Source of the DNA: Blasia pusilla
Taxonomy: Eukaryota > Marchantiophyta > Marchantiopsida > Blasiales
Reading direction: 5' to 3'
Length of the DNA: 64,000 nucleotides
Assembly (NCBI GenBank): GCA_050084515.1
Contig: CM114273.1
Coordinates: 6,200,001 to 6,264,000 of the forward strand
In this document: positions 1-10,116 of the stretch, piece by piece
Layout of the letters: the number at the start of each line of letters is the position of its first letter
Numbering within the stretch: position 1 is the first letter of the stretch
Translations under genes and position numbers: made by a program
The notes under the pieces: model-generated
The model's database searches: none
Told to the model about the DNA's origin: nothing
What the model saw: the letters and a program-made list of their open reading frames with translations, nothing else

Positions 1-670
1 TAAGTGAATTAGTTGAACGTAAACTAGAAGTTTACTAGCTTCCTCAAAGAATCTTTGAAGGGCGATGATATTGAATACATGAACATGTGTGTGAGAGAAA
101 ATGATTAGGATGCCTTCTATTAAATAGTCTATAATATCATCTTCATTTATGAAGCAGTCCTTGAGGGTAGCCTTAACATTATATTCCGTCAGGAGTCAAT
201 TTTGTATTGACAAAAAGAAATGAAGCAAAGCATTATCACTATCATTGTGAAATCTTATTGGCAACGAGAGTTCATGTTTTTCCATAGTATTAGAATATGG
301 TGAAAAGGATAAGTGACAAAGAAGGTAGAATGGTAATGGTAATGTTTTACCTTGACATATTTGTGGTAGCTGACATAGGTCACCAACGAGAATCACTAGT
401 TTAGATGAGAAAATGTTTAAGTTACTTGATGGAGAAACTTGATTTAATCTCATAGCAATAATTTGGAGTAGGCCAAGTGTTAACATGGACCATTCAGAAA
501 TTACTATAACATCAGCACAATGGAAACGAAAGTAATTGTCTCACGTTGTATGCATGGATGGTAGATCACCTCTAATTGGTCTTATGAATGAAAATTGCAT
601 GGTGGTTGCATCCACATATAATCTTACAATAGCAATATGAGTTATGGTTATGAATCATGTAGTTATATAA
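1..670 (-). pseudogene. PIF1-like DNA helicase remnant
   Basis: This is a decayed fragment of a PIF1-family ATP-dependent DNA helicase, read from about 670 down to the window edge. The Walker B region is visible as VIVISEWSM (Asp of the usual DE changed to Ser), followed by an aligned ..LLQIIAMRL.. stretch and the diagnostic LVILVGDLCQLPQIC block between about 370 and 430. A weaker block near 40-150 (..HVFNIIALQRFFEEASKLLVY) resembles the later helicase motifs but needs frame changes. Stops and frameshifts interrupt it, and the start and end are not seen. In plants such sequences come from Helitron Rep-Hel proteins or from stand-alone PIF1-like genes. No Rep domain or Helitron terminus is visible, so I do not choose. 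Confidence 0.6.
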
Positions 671-1412
671 TATTTACTTAACCAATATCCATGCATTAAA
701 GAGAGGAAGAAGGTCTTGCCACAGCCTAGCAACAAGTAAAACGTTACTAGACTTATCATTTCTCGTGTGGAAAAGACAACGTTGCTCAAGATTGAGTGCA
801 TTTAGAGATAATGTTTCTTTAAATAAGCCAAATTTCTACAAAATTTAGCTTATTTAAATCAACCTTCTAAACCTTAATCTACTTGAATTTCCATTGTCGA
901 GTGCACCCATCCTAAACCCTTATGCAAGATAGAAATTTCTTCCTCTAATAGGTCAAGAGTGTATATTCATTTATCTCTTCTATAAGAAAATTAAAATTTC
1001 TTTCTATTAAAATTTTTGTATGGGAATGATGAAATACACAAAGTGATGGAAAAAGAAACATGGAGGGAGGCGAGGATAAGGAGACTACCAAGCTTGACTT
1101 ACTAGGGGAAAGGGCACTAGACCAATGGGAGGGCAATGTAGAGGGTGGAGATACAACAACTATGGAAGCACTACGGAGGGAGGAGCTCCAAACACAAAGG
1201 GAGAGCTATAATCTATACTACTAGTGAATGCCCATGCATTAGTAGTCCACTCTTTTGCCCTCCCTTAGTTAGACATGACTAATTATTTAGTTTACTTGGG
1301 ACAATTTTCATAAAAGGAGGCCACCCAACATTTAGATAGGTGATAGATGAGCTATATTTGTTGCCAAGAGGCATGCTGATACTAATATTAGGATAGTAGC
1401 ATAGACGTGTGT
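671..1412. other. no gene recognised
   Basis: AT-rich sequence between the helicase remnant and the first retrotransposon. Short reading frames are present but none has a recognisable domain or compositional bias. I see no terminal repeat or RNA gene in it. Confidence 0.5.
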
Positions 1413-1780
1413 TGTCATGACCATACGGATTATGTCGTAGAGTATAGTGTGCTAGTAGAGGCCATACCTTATGTAGGACCGTAGTGGCTAGATAGAGATG
1501 CGGTTTCATACATAGGGTTGGGGGTTACTCAATTGGGGGTGACTTTCCCAGTAGGGCCCGCTCTTAGGTTGGAGGATATAGTGTGGAGTGTATCCAAAGA
1601 ATAGTCAGTTCTTTGAGATGAGCCTGTTACGTTGGGAGTTAGCCTTGGTAGTGAGTAGAGCTCTTGGCTATGGTGTTTCCCGCAAGCTTCGACCTAGATT
1701 CTCCCATCGTGGAGTGGGTTTGGCTTGATTGTATGTGATTCTATACGTGTTTTATGACAGTAGGTCTTTCACGGATTTCA
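1413..1780 (+). repeat. left terminal repeat B of element 1
   Basis: This 368-bp block is nearly identical to 10117-10491, with scattered substitutions and small indels. It starts TGTCATGACC and ends GGATTTCA, giving TG..CA ends like an LTR. Unlike an ordinary 5' LTR it lacks block A, which lies between the polypurine tract and B at the right end. A tRNA primer site is not clear. A poor match to the initiator-Met primer site (TGGATCAGTAGG, 1819-1830) lies about 40 bp downstream. Confidence 0.85.
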
Positions 1781-2687
1781 CACAAAGAATTGAAGTAGAT
1801 CGATGGTAGCTTCGATTGTGGATCAGTAGGATCTGGTTAGGGCTGATTGTGTACTCAGCTGTGGATGTTCGTGGCTTGTGGCCTATGTTGGAGGTGTGAA
1901 TCTGGTGCGTGGTTGGTTGGGAAAGAAGTGCCTCACCGAGAGCTTTCCAACGTGCTTTAGATCACCGAATTTAGTCAAGGGAGTTGGAAGTTATCAAGGA
2001 TTAAAGATTCTGGTTCGTGTTCCACGGTTTTCTGATATGGAGAGGTTGGAGTGCGGAAGCTCTGATGAAGTTCATCTAGATTGGGTGAGAGGTTCCTGTT
2101 GCTACTTGTATTGTGATCTCATGTGAAGCTATCTACTTGAGTGTGTGGAGCGTTGCGGATTTCTGTGTGCATGAAACTGGGCGGAAGCGCTCTCGGATTT
2201 GCGATTCTGGAGGTGTATGGACACCAAGTTTGTCTGATTTTTAGATCGGAGTACAGAGCTTGGTTGTACTTGATTTTTTGTGGAGAGATAGCTATGATGG
2301 CCAATTGAATTCTGGTCCAAATAGATTTAATTTTGGTTGAGGATTTGTGGAGTAATTGCTGATCAAAATTTTTTGGACTAGCTCAAGGTCTGGCTATGGT
2401 GGACAACAGATCGGAGGGGCTGGTTGGCTGGTGACTTGTTCATTGTTGGAGACGCCTATCCCATTAGGGGCGCCCTGGTTGGGCCTCTCTCCATAGTGAA
2501 GCATGGCGAACAGGGCATGCTCTAAATGGGGCATGTATCCTACGGGGCGAGAAATGCTCTAAACGGGGCTACCACGAGTTGCCTCGAAGCTTCAAAACGC
2601 CAAGAAATGTTCAAGATATGCCCCATAGCTAGTAGAGCTAGAATAGTACAACGACATCGACGTCACTTGGTTACTTAGTGGTGGTAA
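1781..2687 (+). other. untranslated leader of element 1
   Basis: Sequence between the left repeat and the Gag reading frame. No conserved protein is visible. Near 2515-2570 there is a short imperfect repetition of ATGCTCTAAA with G-runs (ATGGGGC, ACGGGGC). It probably corresponds to the 5' leader of the genomic RNA, which in retrotransposons carries packaging signals; that role is inference. Confidence 0.5.
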
Positions 2688-4150
2688 TCTGGTGGTGGTA
2701 CGGCATCGGCGTTGGTCATCACGGAGCTATCTGATGGTCTGATTGGGGACCTTTGTGTGGACAGTGGTGGTTTTACACGTAGTGGATTGAGGTATCGGCT
2801 ACCTTTTCCACTTCCGACGTTTGATGAAGAGGAGGACGAGGATGTTCCAAACATCGAGTCTTCTACGTTGTTATCGAGTGTTGCAGCTCCATTGATTTGG
2901 GACTTGGACGGAATATATGGGGCCATGAAGGGCCCACGACGATACTCGAGTGTAATGGGCACCATTGAGTTGGAGGACTTCATGCAGGAGTTTGATACGT
3001 GGTGTGATATGCAGATGTTCCAGAATGCCACGTTGTTTACACCCTTCTTGGCTTGGAAGAGGTTGTTTCAGCACTTGGAGGGATCACCCATGGATGATTA
3101 CCATGAGTTTAGGAAGGACCATGTTGCTGAGATTGAGGCGTGGAGACAATATTGGTCTCCAGGCTATGTGTCTATCACCCATGGTGGTATTGGTAGTAGT
3201 GCTCCTACTATGCCAGCCAGCCTGACGTTGAGTGGTACAGTACTGAGCCGGAGTGGGGGGGTACCAGGTGGAGGTACCCATGGAGGTACCAATGGGGGTA
3301 CTAGTGGAGGTACTAGTGCCCCACCATCGTTCAGCCCGGTTGCACAGTTCTTCAAGAGGTTGAAGAAGAACTATCAGGGAGTGAAGACAGAGAAGTTGAG
3401 GAGTCTTCAGGAATTTGAGCGAAAGACTGGTGAGAGTCTTCGTGAGGCATACACTCGTATGCGACGCTTGATTTTAGTTACCCAGTGTGTGACTGAGGCT
3501 CAGGCAGTCCAGTTTTGGTATGGGATCTTGGACAGAGAGTTGCGCCGCAGGGTACATGATGCTACTCTTATGAGTGATGATTCACCCACATTGACCCATG
3601 TGTTTGCTCTATCTGAGAAGATTGAGCTTAACATGGTGAAGGAGAGAGTGGTGACATCCCGATTCATAGGGGATACAACCACTACGGTGTTCACAGTCCA
3701 CCCTCACATCTCGTGAGTGGTGGTGGTGGTGGTAGTAGTAGTGGGAGTCGTGGGGGTACACACGACCTCGCCAGTCCTAGAGGGACATTTGCGCAGAGAC
3801 CATTGCCTTCATTTGCTGCCTGCGCAAAGAAGGATAGTCATGTTGGACATGTAGAGGTGATCATGTTAGGAAGTTTTGTCCCCAAGAGGATGGGAGACGG
3901 ACTTTGGAGGATGGGCCTCGATCGGCCCCAACTCAAGTGTGATCATTGCTGGGAGACCAGGTCATCCTCGAGAGCGTTGCTTTGATCTTCATCCGCAGTT
4001 GAGATCAGGCCGTGGCCGTGGTGGAGTAGCTCCGAGAGGCCCAGGTGATAGAGATGGTAGGGGTGGTAGAGGTGGACCAGTGGTTGGAGAGCCTCACGAT
4101 GGCTACCCCTACCACTACAACAGAGTCAACTATGGTCGCCAAGATTGAGC
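2688..4150 (+). pseudogene. Gag of element 1 with two zinc knuckles
   Basis: Structural protein that packages the element RNA. An open frame runs 2688-3716 with no ATG at its start (the true start is lost or upstream). It holds an acidic N-terminal segment, a retrotransposon Gag core (..FLAWKRLFQHLEG..DDYHEF..), a Gly-Gly-Thr repeat (four GGT units, about 3264-3320) and a second helical Gag segment (..SLREAYTRMRRLILV..). After a frameshift come two zinc knuckles. The first, 3841-3879, is C-W-T-C-x3-H-x4-C, with three rather than four residues between the second Cys and His. The second, 3938-3980, is CX2C..GH..RC and is crossed by a frameshift. An Arg/Gly-rich tail follows to about 4145. The same two knuckles occur in element 2. 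Confidence 0.75.
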
Positions 4151-4491
4151 AGTTGAGCAAAAGTTGGCTACTATGGTCGGTATCCAAAGATAGATCACGT
4201 TCGGGAGTAGGGGCTTCCACCTCTTATGGAGGGGATGATCTCTCTTATATGGTGAGTGCAAAGATGTGGTTGAGGCATCACCTGCAGGTTATGAGAGGAG
4301 CCACTGAGCGCCGAGCCACGTGGTGCTATCAGTGGAGTTGGACCCACAGAGGGGTAAGGTTGGGAGGCGGGCTAGGCTTCCCCAGTCATTCTGGTTGTCT
4401 GAGGTGCTTAGGACTCCATCCATGGTTCCTATGCAGCCTATTGAGCCTATAGGGGGGACTAAGGCATCTACATCGCGTGTAGTAGACACGG

Positions 4492-5175
4492 ATGCAAAGA
4501 TCAATGCAGATTAAGCGGATGACAACTTCAGTGTTGGGATCCCCATTATTTTCGGCCACGGAGCTGATGGCTTTAGGAGTTAACTTAGCTCCTGTATTTC
4601 AGCTAGCAGCCACGTTGTGTGAACGTGGGGGTGTTACTGCTACACGTGCTGAGATGGATGAGGGTGTTGCGGTGGAACGACCCTCTATGTCAGGTGTAGC
4701 ATTAAGTACCAGCGCTACTTGGCAGGCAGCAGCGGCAAAGATGGATGCATTACCAACCCGGCCAGCCATTCATCGTGAGAGGCTTACACTTGGTGTATGT
4801 ATGTTGGACAATCGGATTGGGATATTCCGATTGGTAAGTCCTACAGGACAGGTGTATAGACCAGATAGAGTCTTGTTAGACTCTGATGCGGCATGTATTG
4901 GTTTGGGTATTCGGAGGTCAGAGCTTGAGCCTTGCCCATTCCAGATTCAAACATCACTTGGAGGAGCCAATGACATGACACGGGAGAAGTTTTTTATACA
5001 GTTGAGACCAGATCATGTGACTGATAGCTCTCGGTTGGGAGTACCTGTAGTGGTCATATCAGCCGAGTCGTATGATGTTCTAGTTGGAGGAGCAGTATTG
5101 TATCCGATGGGTTTTCACATGGATTACTGGACTGAGACAGCGTCTTATAGACCTGGTTGGCAGTCCAAGGATTGA
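4492..5175 (+). pseudogene. aspartic protease of element 1
   Basis: Open frame of 227 codons that cleaves the polyprotein in this class of element. The catalytic region reads RVLLDSDAACIGLG, so the usual D-S/T-G-A is DSDA; compared with element 2 a few residues just after the active site are missing. The C-terminal half (GVPVVVISAESYDVLVGGAVLYPMGF, given here in parts as GVPVVVISAESYDVL and VGGAVLYPMGF) matches the substrate-flap and second-half region of Ty3 proteases. The ATG at 4492 may not be biological, since this domain is normally made from the Gag-Pol polyprotein. Two bases after the stop the next open frame starts. Confidence 0.65.
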
Positions 5176-5178
5176 CGT

Positions 5179-5436
5179 ATGAGCCAAGTTCCTGTGAGAT
5201 TTATTTATGGGGCTCGACTAGGAGGGTCTTCCCCAACAGTGTTAGCATTTTTGGCTAGTTTTAGTGGAGTAGTCACTTGGCTAGGAGACTTTTTGGAAGG
5301 TAATGTTTATGCTATGGATTCTCCTGTGCATGAGGAGGTAGAGGAGGTCCCTATTTTTGCAGCAAATGGCATCCTCATTGTTGGATGTGCCACTTTGAGT
5401 TCAAAGCGATGCACTACGGCAAGAGGCTTGGTGTGA
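5179..5436 (+). other. linker between protease and methyltransferase, element 1
   Basis: An 85-codon open stretch with no recognised domain. Its position and a few residues (..FLEGN..M.....) match the segment at about 27040-27360 in element 2, so it is a real part of the polyprotein. It is probably a spacer or the N-terminal extension of the methyltransferase. Confidence 0.4.
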
Positions 5437-5439
5437 GGT

Positions 5440-6600
5440 GTTATACCTCCCGAGGAAGAGGAGGCCCCACGGCTGTACTCCTACTTCTGGTCCAGGTTGG
5501 GTTATCCCTTGGATACTACACCCATTATATGGCAAAGATCTCACGGAGGGTATTTGTGTGTTAGATCTCTTTGGTGGGATTAGCACTAGTTTACCGCAGA
5601 TGTTGCAGTGCCAGTATTCTTGTGCGGAGATATGTGTATGTGGAGCGAGATGAGACGCGCCCGGAGAGTCTCATCCCGACATATTGGTCGATTGATGAGA
5701 TATCCGAGTTGTTGCCGCCATCAGCTATTCGTGGGTACCAACGTTTTTGCCGTCACACATTGCATTGTTGGGACAGGACCTTGAGAGGGTTGGTCCTGTG
5801 GATTTGGTGATTGCCGGATGGCCATGTCAGGGGTCATATACGTGCTGGTCATGGTGAGGGATTACACGACCCTAGTTCTCGATTGTTTTGGGAGATGTTA
5901 CGGATGTTACGACATCTTCAGGTTCATCGCACGTGCTCTAGCTTACATTCTAGAGAATGTTCCATTGTTGGGTGACACTGATCCGGATGATGGCGAGTGT
6001 TCATGAGGTGCGGTCTTGATTGGACCAGCGGTGTTGTTGAATGCAACACGAGTTGGCTCGTGCAGGCACATTGTCCACGCTTGTGGTGGACAAACTTGTT
6101 GCCTAGGGAGGTTCTACGTCAAGCATATGATGCAACATAAATGGGATCCTTGCCTTTACAAAGTGGATAGTATCTTGGATACTAGGCGACTTTCTCGTGT
6201 GGTGAGGGTTATTGATCGGCCACCCATGGCAGAGGTGAACCGTGTGGGCCAGCCTAGGATGGCACTACCCACATTTGTGAGTTTTCCCTCGTCACATGCC
6301 TACAGGGAAGGTGGTCCCGGGCTTGTATGGGATTCTCATGAACGCAGGCTGGTGGAGCCTAACGCTAATGAGAGAGAGCGGCGATGGGGATTTGCTACTA
6401 GTGTGACAACGGTTGCTTCCATTTCTGAGGCTTCACGACGTCGTGTGTTGGGTCTGGCCATGGACCTGAATTGTTTGACTTGGATTTTGAGTCTTGGTAT
6501 GTCCGAGCAGCGTCGACTTTGGACTATGTCTGTGGGTCTTCCACCCCTTGTAATGAGCTCGATGGCTACTGGGACGGTGGAGGCATTGGCTGGGGGCTAA
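5440..6600 (+). pseudogene. C5-cytosine DNA methyltransferase of element 1 (DNMT3-like)
   Basis: SAM-dependent enzyme that methylates cytosine C5 in DNA. Motifs appear in the canonical, unpermuted order: motif I VLDLFGGIST (5558-5587, SAM binding), motif II YVYVERDE (5631-5654), motif IV GWPCQG with the catalytic Cys codon intact at 5825-5827, RAGHGEG downstream, motif VI ILENVPLLGD (ENV at 5953-5961), motif VIII CPRLWWTN (6072-6095; first Arg of RPR lost), and a C-terminal block ending ..LGLAMDLNCLTWILS. The last 194 codons (6016-6600) are open; upstream parts need several frameshifts. Order and C-terminal block suit DNMT3 better than the permuted plant DRM enzymes. It sits between protease and reverse transcriptase in the same orientation, and element 2 has the homologous domain at the same place, so it belongs to the element and is not a nested host gene. 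Confidence 0.85.
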
Positions 6601-6839
6601 GAGAGTAGTATTTTGCATCCTTGGAGTAAATGGGATGTAATGGCTGGGCATGTGGAGTTGGTTGCTCATGCTGGTGGAGGAGTTATTTGCTCAGATAATG
6701 GTGTAGCTAAGGATGTACCATCTTGTGAGGGGGTTATGAGCGACCAATGGCATCGCCCTCTCCCTCTAGTGTGCCAAAAGAGAGGAGACTTGGGAGCCAT
6801 TACTTGGGCCCAAGCTACGGAAGGTGAGAAACGACGCTG

Positions 6840-8250
6840 ACATAGTTCCTTGCTTATAGGAGTTGTTTTGCCTTTAGTATGAAGGAGTTGGGTGCTCTGG
6901 TTGGACCTGGTATACGGATTGATTTGGCTAGTGATAGGCCAATCTTCCGTTGTCCCTACCGATATAGTGATATGGAGAGGGACCTGATTGAGTAGGGCGT
7001 TGGACCTTTGGAGGTCGGGGCTTAGTGGAGTTGTCGATGGAGAGTATGCATCACCCATTGTCATGCTCGCTAAAAGGATATGCATGGCAACTACATGGAT
7101 AGACGGATGTGTGGAGATCACCGCCCTATCAATCGGCAAACCAAGGCCGATAGGTATGCCATGCCTACATCTCAGGAGATCTTTGATGTGGTGGGACAGA
7201 AAAGATTTTCAAGATTTTTTGGATCTTGGCAGGATACTATCAATTGCCGATTCGGGAGAGTGACAAGGCCAAGACAACATTTTAGGTGTCAATTCTCATG
7301 GCAAGGATTGTTTGTACAAGTGGAAATTTTACCCTTTGGGTTGAAGAATGCACTTGCCGAGTTTCAGAGTAGAGTGATGGACAAGATCCTAGCGTGGTTG
7401 GATTTTGTTCGGTGTTACATTGATGATATCTTGGTGTTCAAGAACACGGTGGAGGAACGCCGATACATTTGTAGATGGTGTTTGAGCGGTTGAAAGCTCA
7501 TGGTCTACGTTTGCATCTAGAAAGTGTAAGTTCTTCCATGAGGATGTTGAGTACTTGGGTCATGTGATCTATCCAAGTGGTTTGGGAGTTCAAAGAGCAA
7601 ACCAGAATTGCACTTATTCCACGTCCGGTAGATGTGAGTAGAGTTCGGGCATTCATGGGATTGGCGAACTACTATTGGAGGTATGTGAAGGATTTAGTGC
7701 TATGGCAAAGCCTTTGAACCAATTGCTGAAATCAGAGAAAGAGTGGCACGGGAGATGATCGAGAGAGCTTTTGTGGAGCTTAAGGCCTGATTGGTGGCGG
7801 CGCCTATCTTGAGGAGACCTATCGAGGGGCGCCCATTTCGATTACACACACTGATTGGAGTAGGTTGGGACTTAGAGCGGTGTTGACACAACATGATGAT
7901 GAGCACATGGAGTTTGTGGTGGCCTATGCAAGTCGTTAGAATAATGCAAATGGAGTCGCACTATAATTCATATGAGGGAGAGTGCTTGGCAAGAGTGTGG
8001 GTCGTGGGCACACTTGAGGTGTTACTTGTTTGGCACATACTTTACCCTTGTTACTGATCACTAGCCGCCAAGTGGTTGATGGAATCGACAAGCTTACAGG
8101 AAGCTTGCACGGTGGGCTCTTATCTTACACAGAGTATGACTTCCGGTGGTACATGTAGACCTGGAGTTGCCAACCTTGATGTTGATGGGTTGAGTAGGAA
8201 CCCATGTACAAGCCAAGAGGATGCAACTAGGGCTAGATGGCATGGCGAGG
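6840..8250 (+). pseudogene. reverse transcriptase and RNase H of element 1
   Basis: Ty3-type polymerase copying element RNA into DNA. Visible blocks: ..GIRIDLASDRPIFRCPYRYS.. (from about 6915), MCGDHRPIN and YAMPTSQEIFDVVG (7105-7190), LPFGLKNALAEFQS (7330-7370), the active site CYIDDILVF with YIDD at 7416-7427, then HVIYPSG and RAFMGLANYY (7560-7680). RNase H follows at about 7800-8190 and is broken. The longest uninterrupted piece is 7080-7493. At least four frameshifts or stops are needed across the domain. The region 6601-6840 between methyltransferase and polymerase has no recognisable domain. Confidence 0.8.
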
Positions 8251-8489
8251 TTGATGAGGAGATGGTGCCAGGTTGGCATGCATCCACCTTTTATGTTGGT
8301 TAGGATGGACTCTAGTATGGAGGACCACATGACATCTTACTCTAGTCGAGGGTAGATGGCCAACCTTCAGATCCTAAGGTTGAGATGGCGGTAATGGATC
8401 AACATGATATTCATGATCATGCGTTGGTGTTGGAGTTCCTATGGACCAGGGTGCCAGGCATAGTGAGTGCCAATGAGCGAGACCGTGTT

Positions 8490-9655
8490 CTTCAACGTGC
8501 TAAGAGGTATCGATTGAGGGAACACATATTCTCCGTGTGTGGGAGGATGGTAGAGTACGAGTAGTGCCGCATTTGGCTCGAGAGAGCGCATTGTGCGACA
8601 TGCCCATGAGGAGTTGGGACATTTTGGGGTAAAGCGTACGTATATCTTACTCCTTGGTCAATATTGGTGGCGTGGCATGCATACTCAGGTGCAGCAATTG
8701 GTGTCACGTTGTATGGTTTGTAACTGGGTGACGGCATCATTCAATGCCCCTACACCACAGTTACACCCCTTGCCTATGATGGGGTTGGGTTATCGTTGGA
8801 GTGTGGACTTTGCGGGACCGTTACCGTTGACTATACGACATCATCGATATGTGTTGGTGATGGTGAGCACTTATCCAAGTGGACTGAGTTGGTGGCATTA
8901 CCTGACAAGGCAAGTAAGGAAACGGCGTACGAGTTTCTTTATAGAGTGCTTAGTCATTTTGGTGCACCAGCTGAAGTGCTGACCAACCAGGGTACAGAGT
9001 TTCAGGGTGAGTTTCAGGTCTTGTGTGATAAGGCGTTGTTGATCATCGGACCACGTCTCGAGATCATGTAGAGGCGGATGGTTTGGCTGAGCGTGTGGTT
9101 CAGACGGTGAAGAGGGTATTGCGCAAGTATGGCCTACAGAAGGGGCATCTTGGAGACTGGGATATTCAGTTGCCATGGTTAGCCATGGGGTATAGGTTCA
9201 GTCGCCAAGCATCCTTGGCTTCCTTCTCACCTTATTATCTATTATACGGTCGAGATCCAGACTTGCCAGCAGTAATTCGTCGGGAGTCTAGTGAGGTGGT
9301 GAACCTTGATGACCCAGAGATGTGGATGAGGGTATGTTCTCAACGGGCAGAGCTCTTTCGGAGAGTTATGCCAACAACCTTTGAGAATCTTTCAATTGCT
9401 CAACATAGAGATACGTTGCAGATGCAACCATTCGGGGTGGAAGTTATCACCATCAATTCAGTGAGGTTCCATGTGGGGACTATGTCTATTTGTAGCAGCA
9501 TTGCACCGACAACGTTGATGTGACGGTAGAGGCAACATTATTTTACGAATGCGCGAGGTGTTAGCTTCGAGTTCTCATGTTGAGGGTCGTGATGGAGTTG
9601 TTTGAAGGACCATTTCTGTAATTTTCGCCATGTCATCTTCCAAATGTAGATGGTA
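8490..9655 (+). pseudogene. DDE integrase of element 1
   Basis: Retroviral-type integrase. The H2C2 zinc-binding domain is complete (HAHEELGH..., Cys pair CMVC; spacing H-x4-H-x29-C-x2-C, from 8605). The core has the first Asp in WSVDFAGPLPL (8806-8808). The second block reads LTNQGTEF (8979-9002), with Asn where the catalytic Asp is expected. The third block has Glu in GLAERVVQT (about 9083-9110). A conserved stretch PYYLLYGRDPDLP follows (about 9230-9265), then a broken GPY/F-type module. Two main open pieces (8593-8982 and 9083-9523) are joined by frame changes. No tyrosine recombinase is present elsewhere in the element. Confidence 0.85.
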
Positions 9656-9690
9656 TTTTTTTATCCAAGCTTAGCCATGATAATGCTAGC

Positions 9691-9837
9691 TTGAGGTGCA
9701 TGTTGTGTGGGTCTTCCGTAACGCAGCCGCATTTTGTTGGTGTGTGATCGGTATTCAGGGGTTGGCACATAATGTGTTTGACTCCACGTATGGATATTGT
9801 TCCTACTAGAAGGTCGATTTGTCCTCGATGTATTTAG
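9691..9837 (+). pseudogene. C-terminal PHD finger of element 1
   Basis: The end of the polyprotein encodes a PHD-type zinc finger, a fold that usually reads histone H3 tails. Seen: CMLC (9697-9708), then after one frameshift VCD, GWHIMCL, and the terminal CPRC (9820-9831) just before the stop at 9835-9837. The fourth zinc ligand is Tyr instead of Cys (TAT for TGT), and the usual Trp before the final Cys pair is Ser. The matching finger in element 2 (31584-31718) keeps the Trp and loses other ligands, so the shared ancestor probably had a complete C4HC3 finger. It takes the position of the chromodomain in chromoviruses. Confidence 0.75.
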
Positions 9838-10000
9838 GAGAGGTAGATGACTTGATCTTTGCATGATATGGATTACACATGTGTTACTAACGATGGGGCA
9901 ATCTAGCACCTGCCTTCTCGATTCGTGCACCCAATGAAGATGTATAGCATGTAATAGATGTATAGGCTACCTGGGGAGTTAGAGGGACCTAACCGCCATT

Positions 10001-10009
10001 AGGGGGCGA
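10001..10009 (+). promoter_or_regulatory. polypurine tract of element 1
   Basis: The G-rich run AGGGGGCGA lies immediately before block A (10010). In LTR retrotransposons the polypurine tract primes plus-strand synthesis and marks the start of the 3' LTR. This places block A at the beginning of U3. Element 2 has the same arrangement (ATAGGGGGGTC before 31801). Confidence 0.6.
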
Positions 10010-10105
10010 GTTGTGGTACACTTATGTTTGTGGATGCTCGTCTATGTTATGTATGTATGTGAGTATGGTATGTCGATGTATGTTGTATGACGATGTGGAT
10101 TCGCA
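10010..10105 (+). repeat. block A, inner copy, element 1
   Basis: About 96 bp starting GTTGTGGTACACTTATG and ending GTGGATTCGCA. It recurs at 10492-10591 with a few differences. It lies between the polypurine tract and right-hand B and is absent next to left-hand B. Confidence 0.85.
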
Positions 10106-10116
10106 TTTATACCAAA

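Noticed and set aside
1819-1830. Primer-binding site TGGATCAGTAGG
   Set aside because: It matches the initiator-Met complement only with an indel and has no counterpart at the same place in element 2, so it is mentioned but not listed as a feature.
2675-3031. Minus-strand open frame opposite gag
   Set aside because: Shadow of the Gag coding frame; no independent evidence.
5440-6600. Methyltransferase as bacterial contamination or a restriction-modification gene
   Set aside because: It lies within a Ty3 polyprotein twice, has eukaryotic DNMT3-like C-terminal features, and has no restriction gene beside it.
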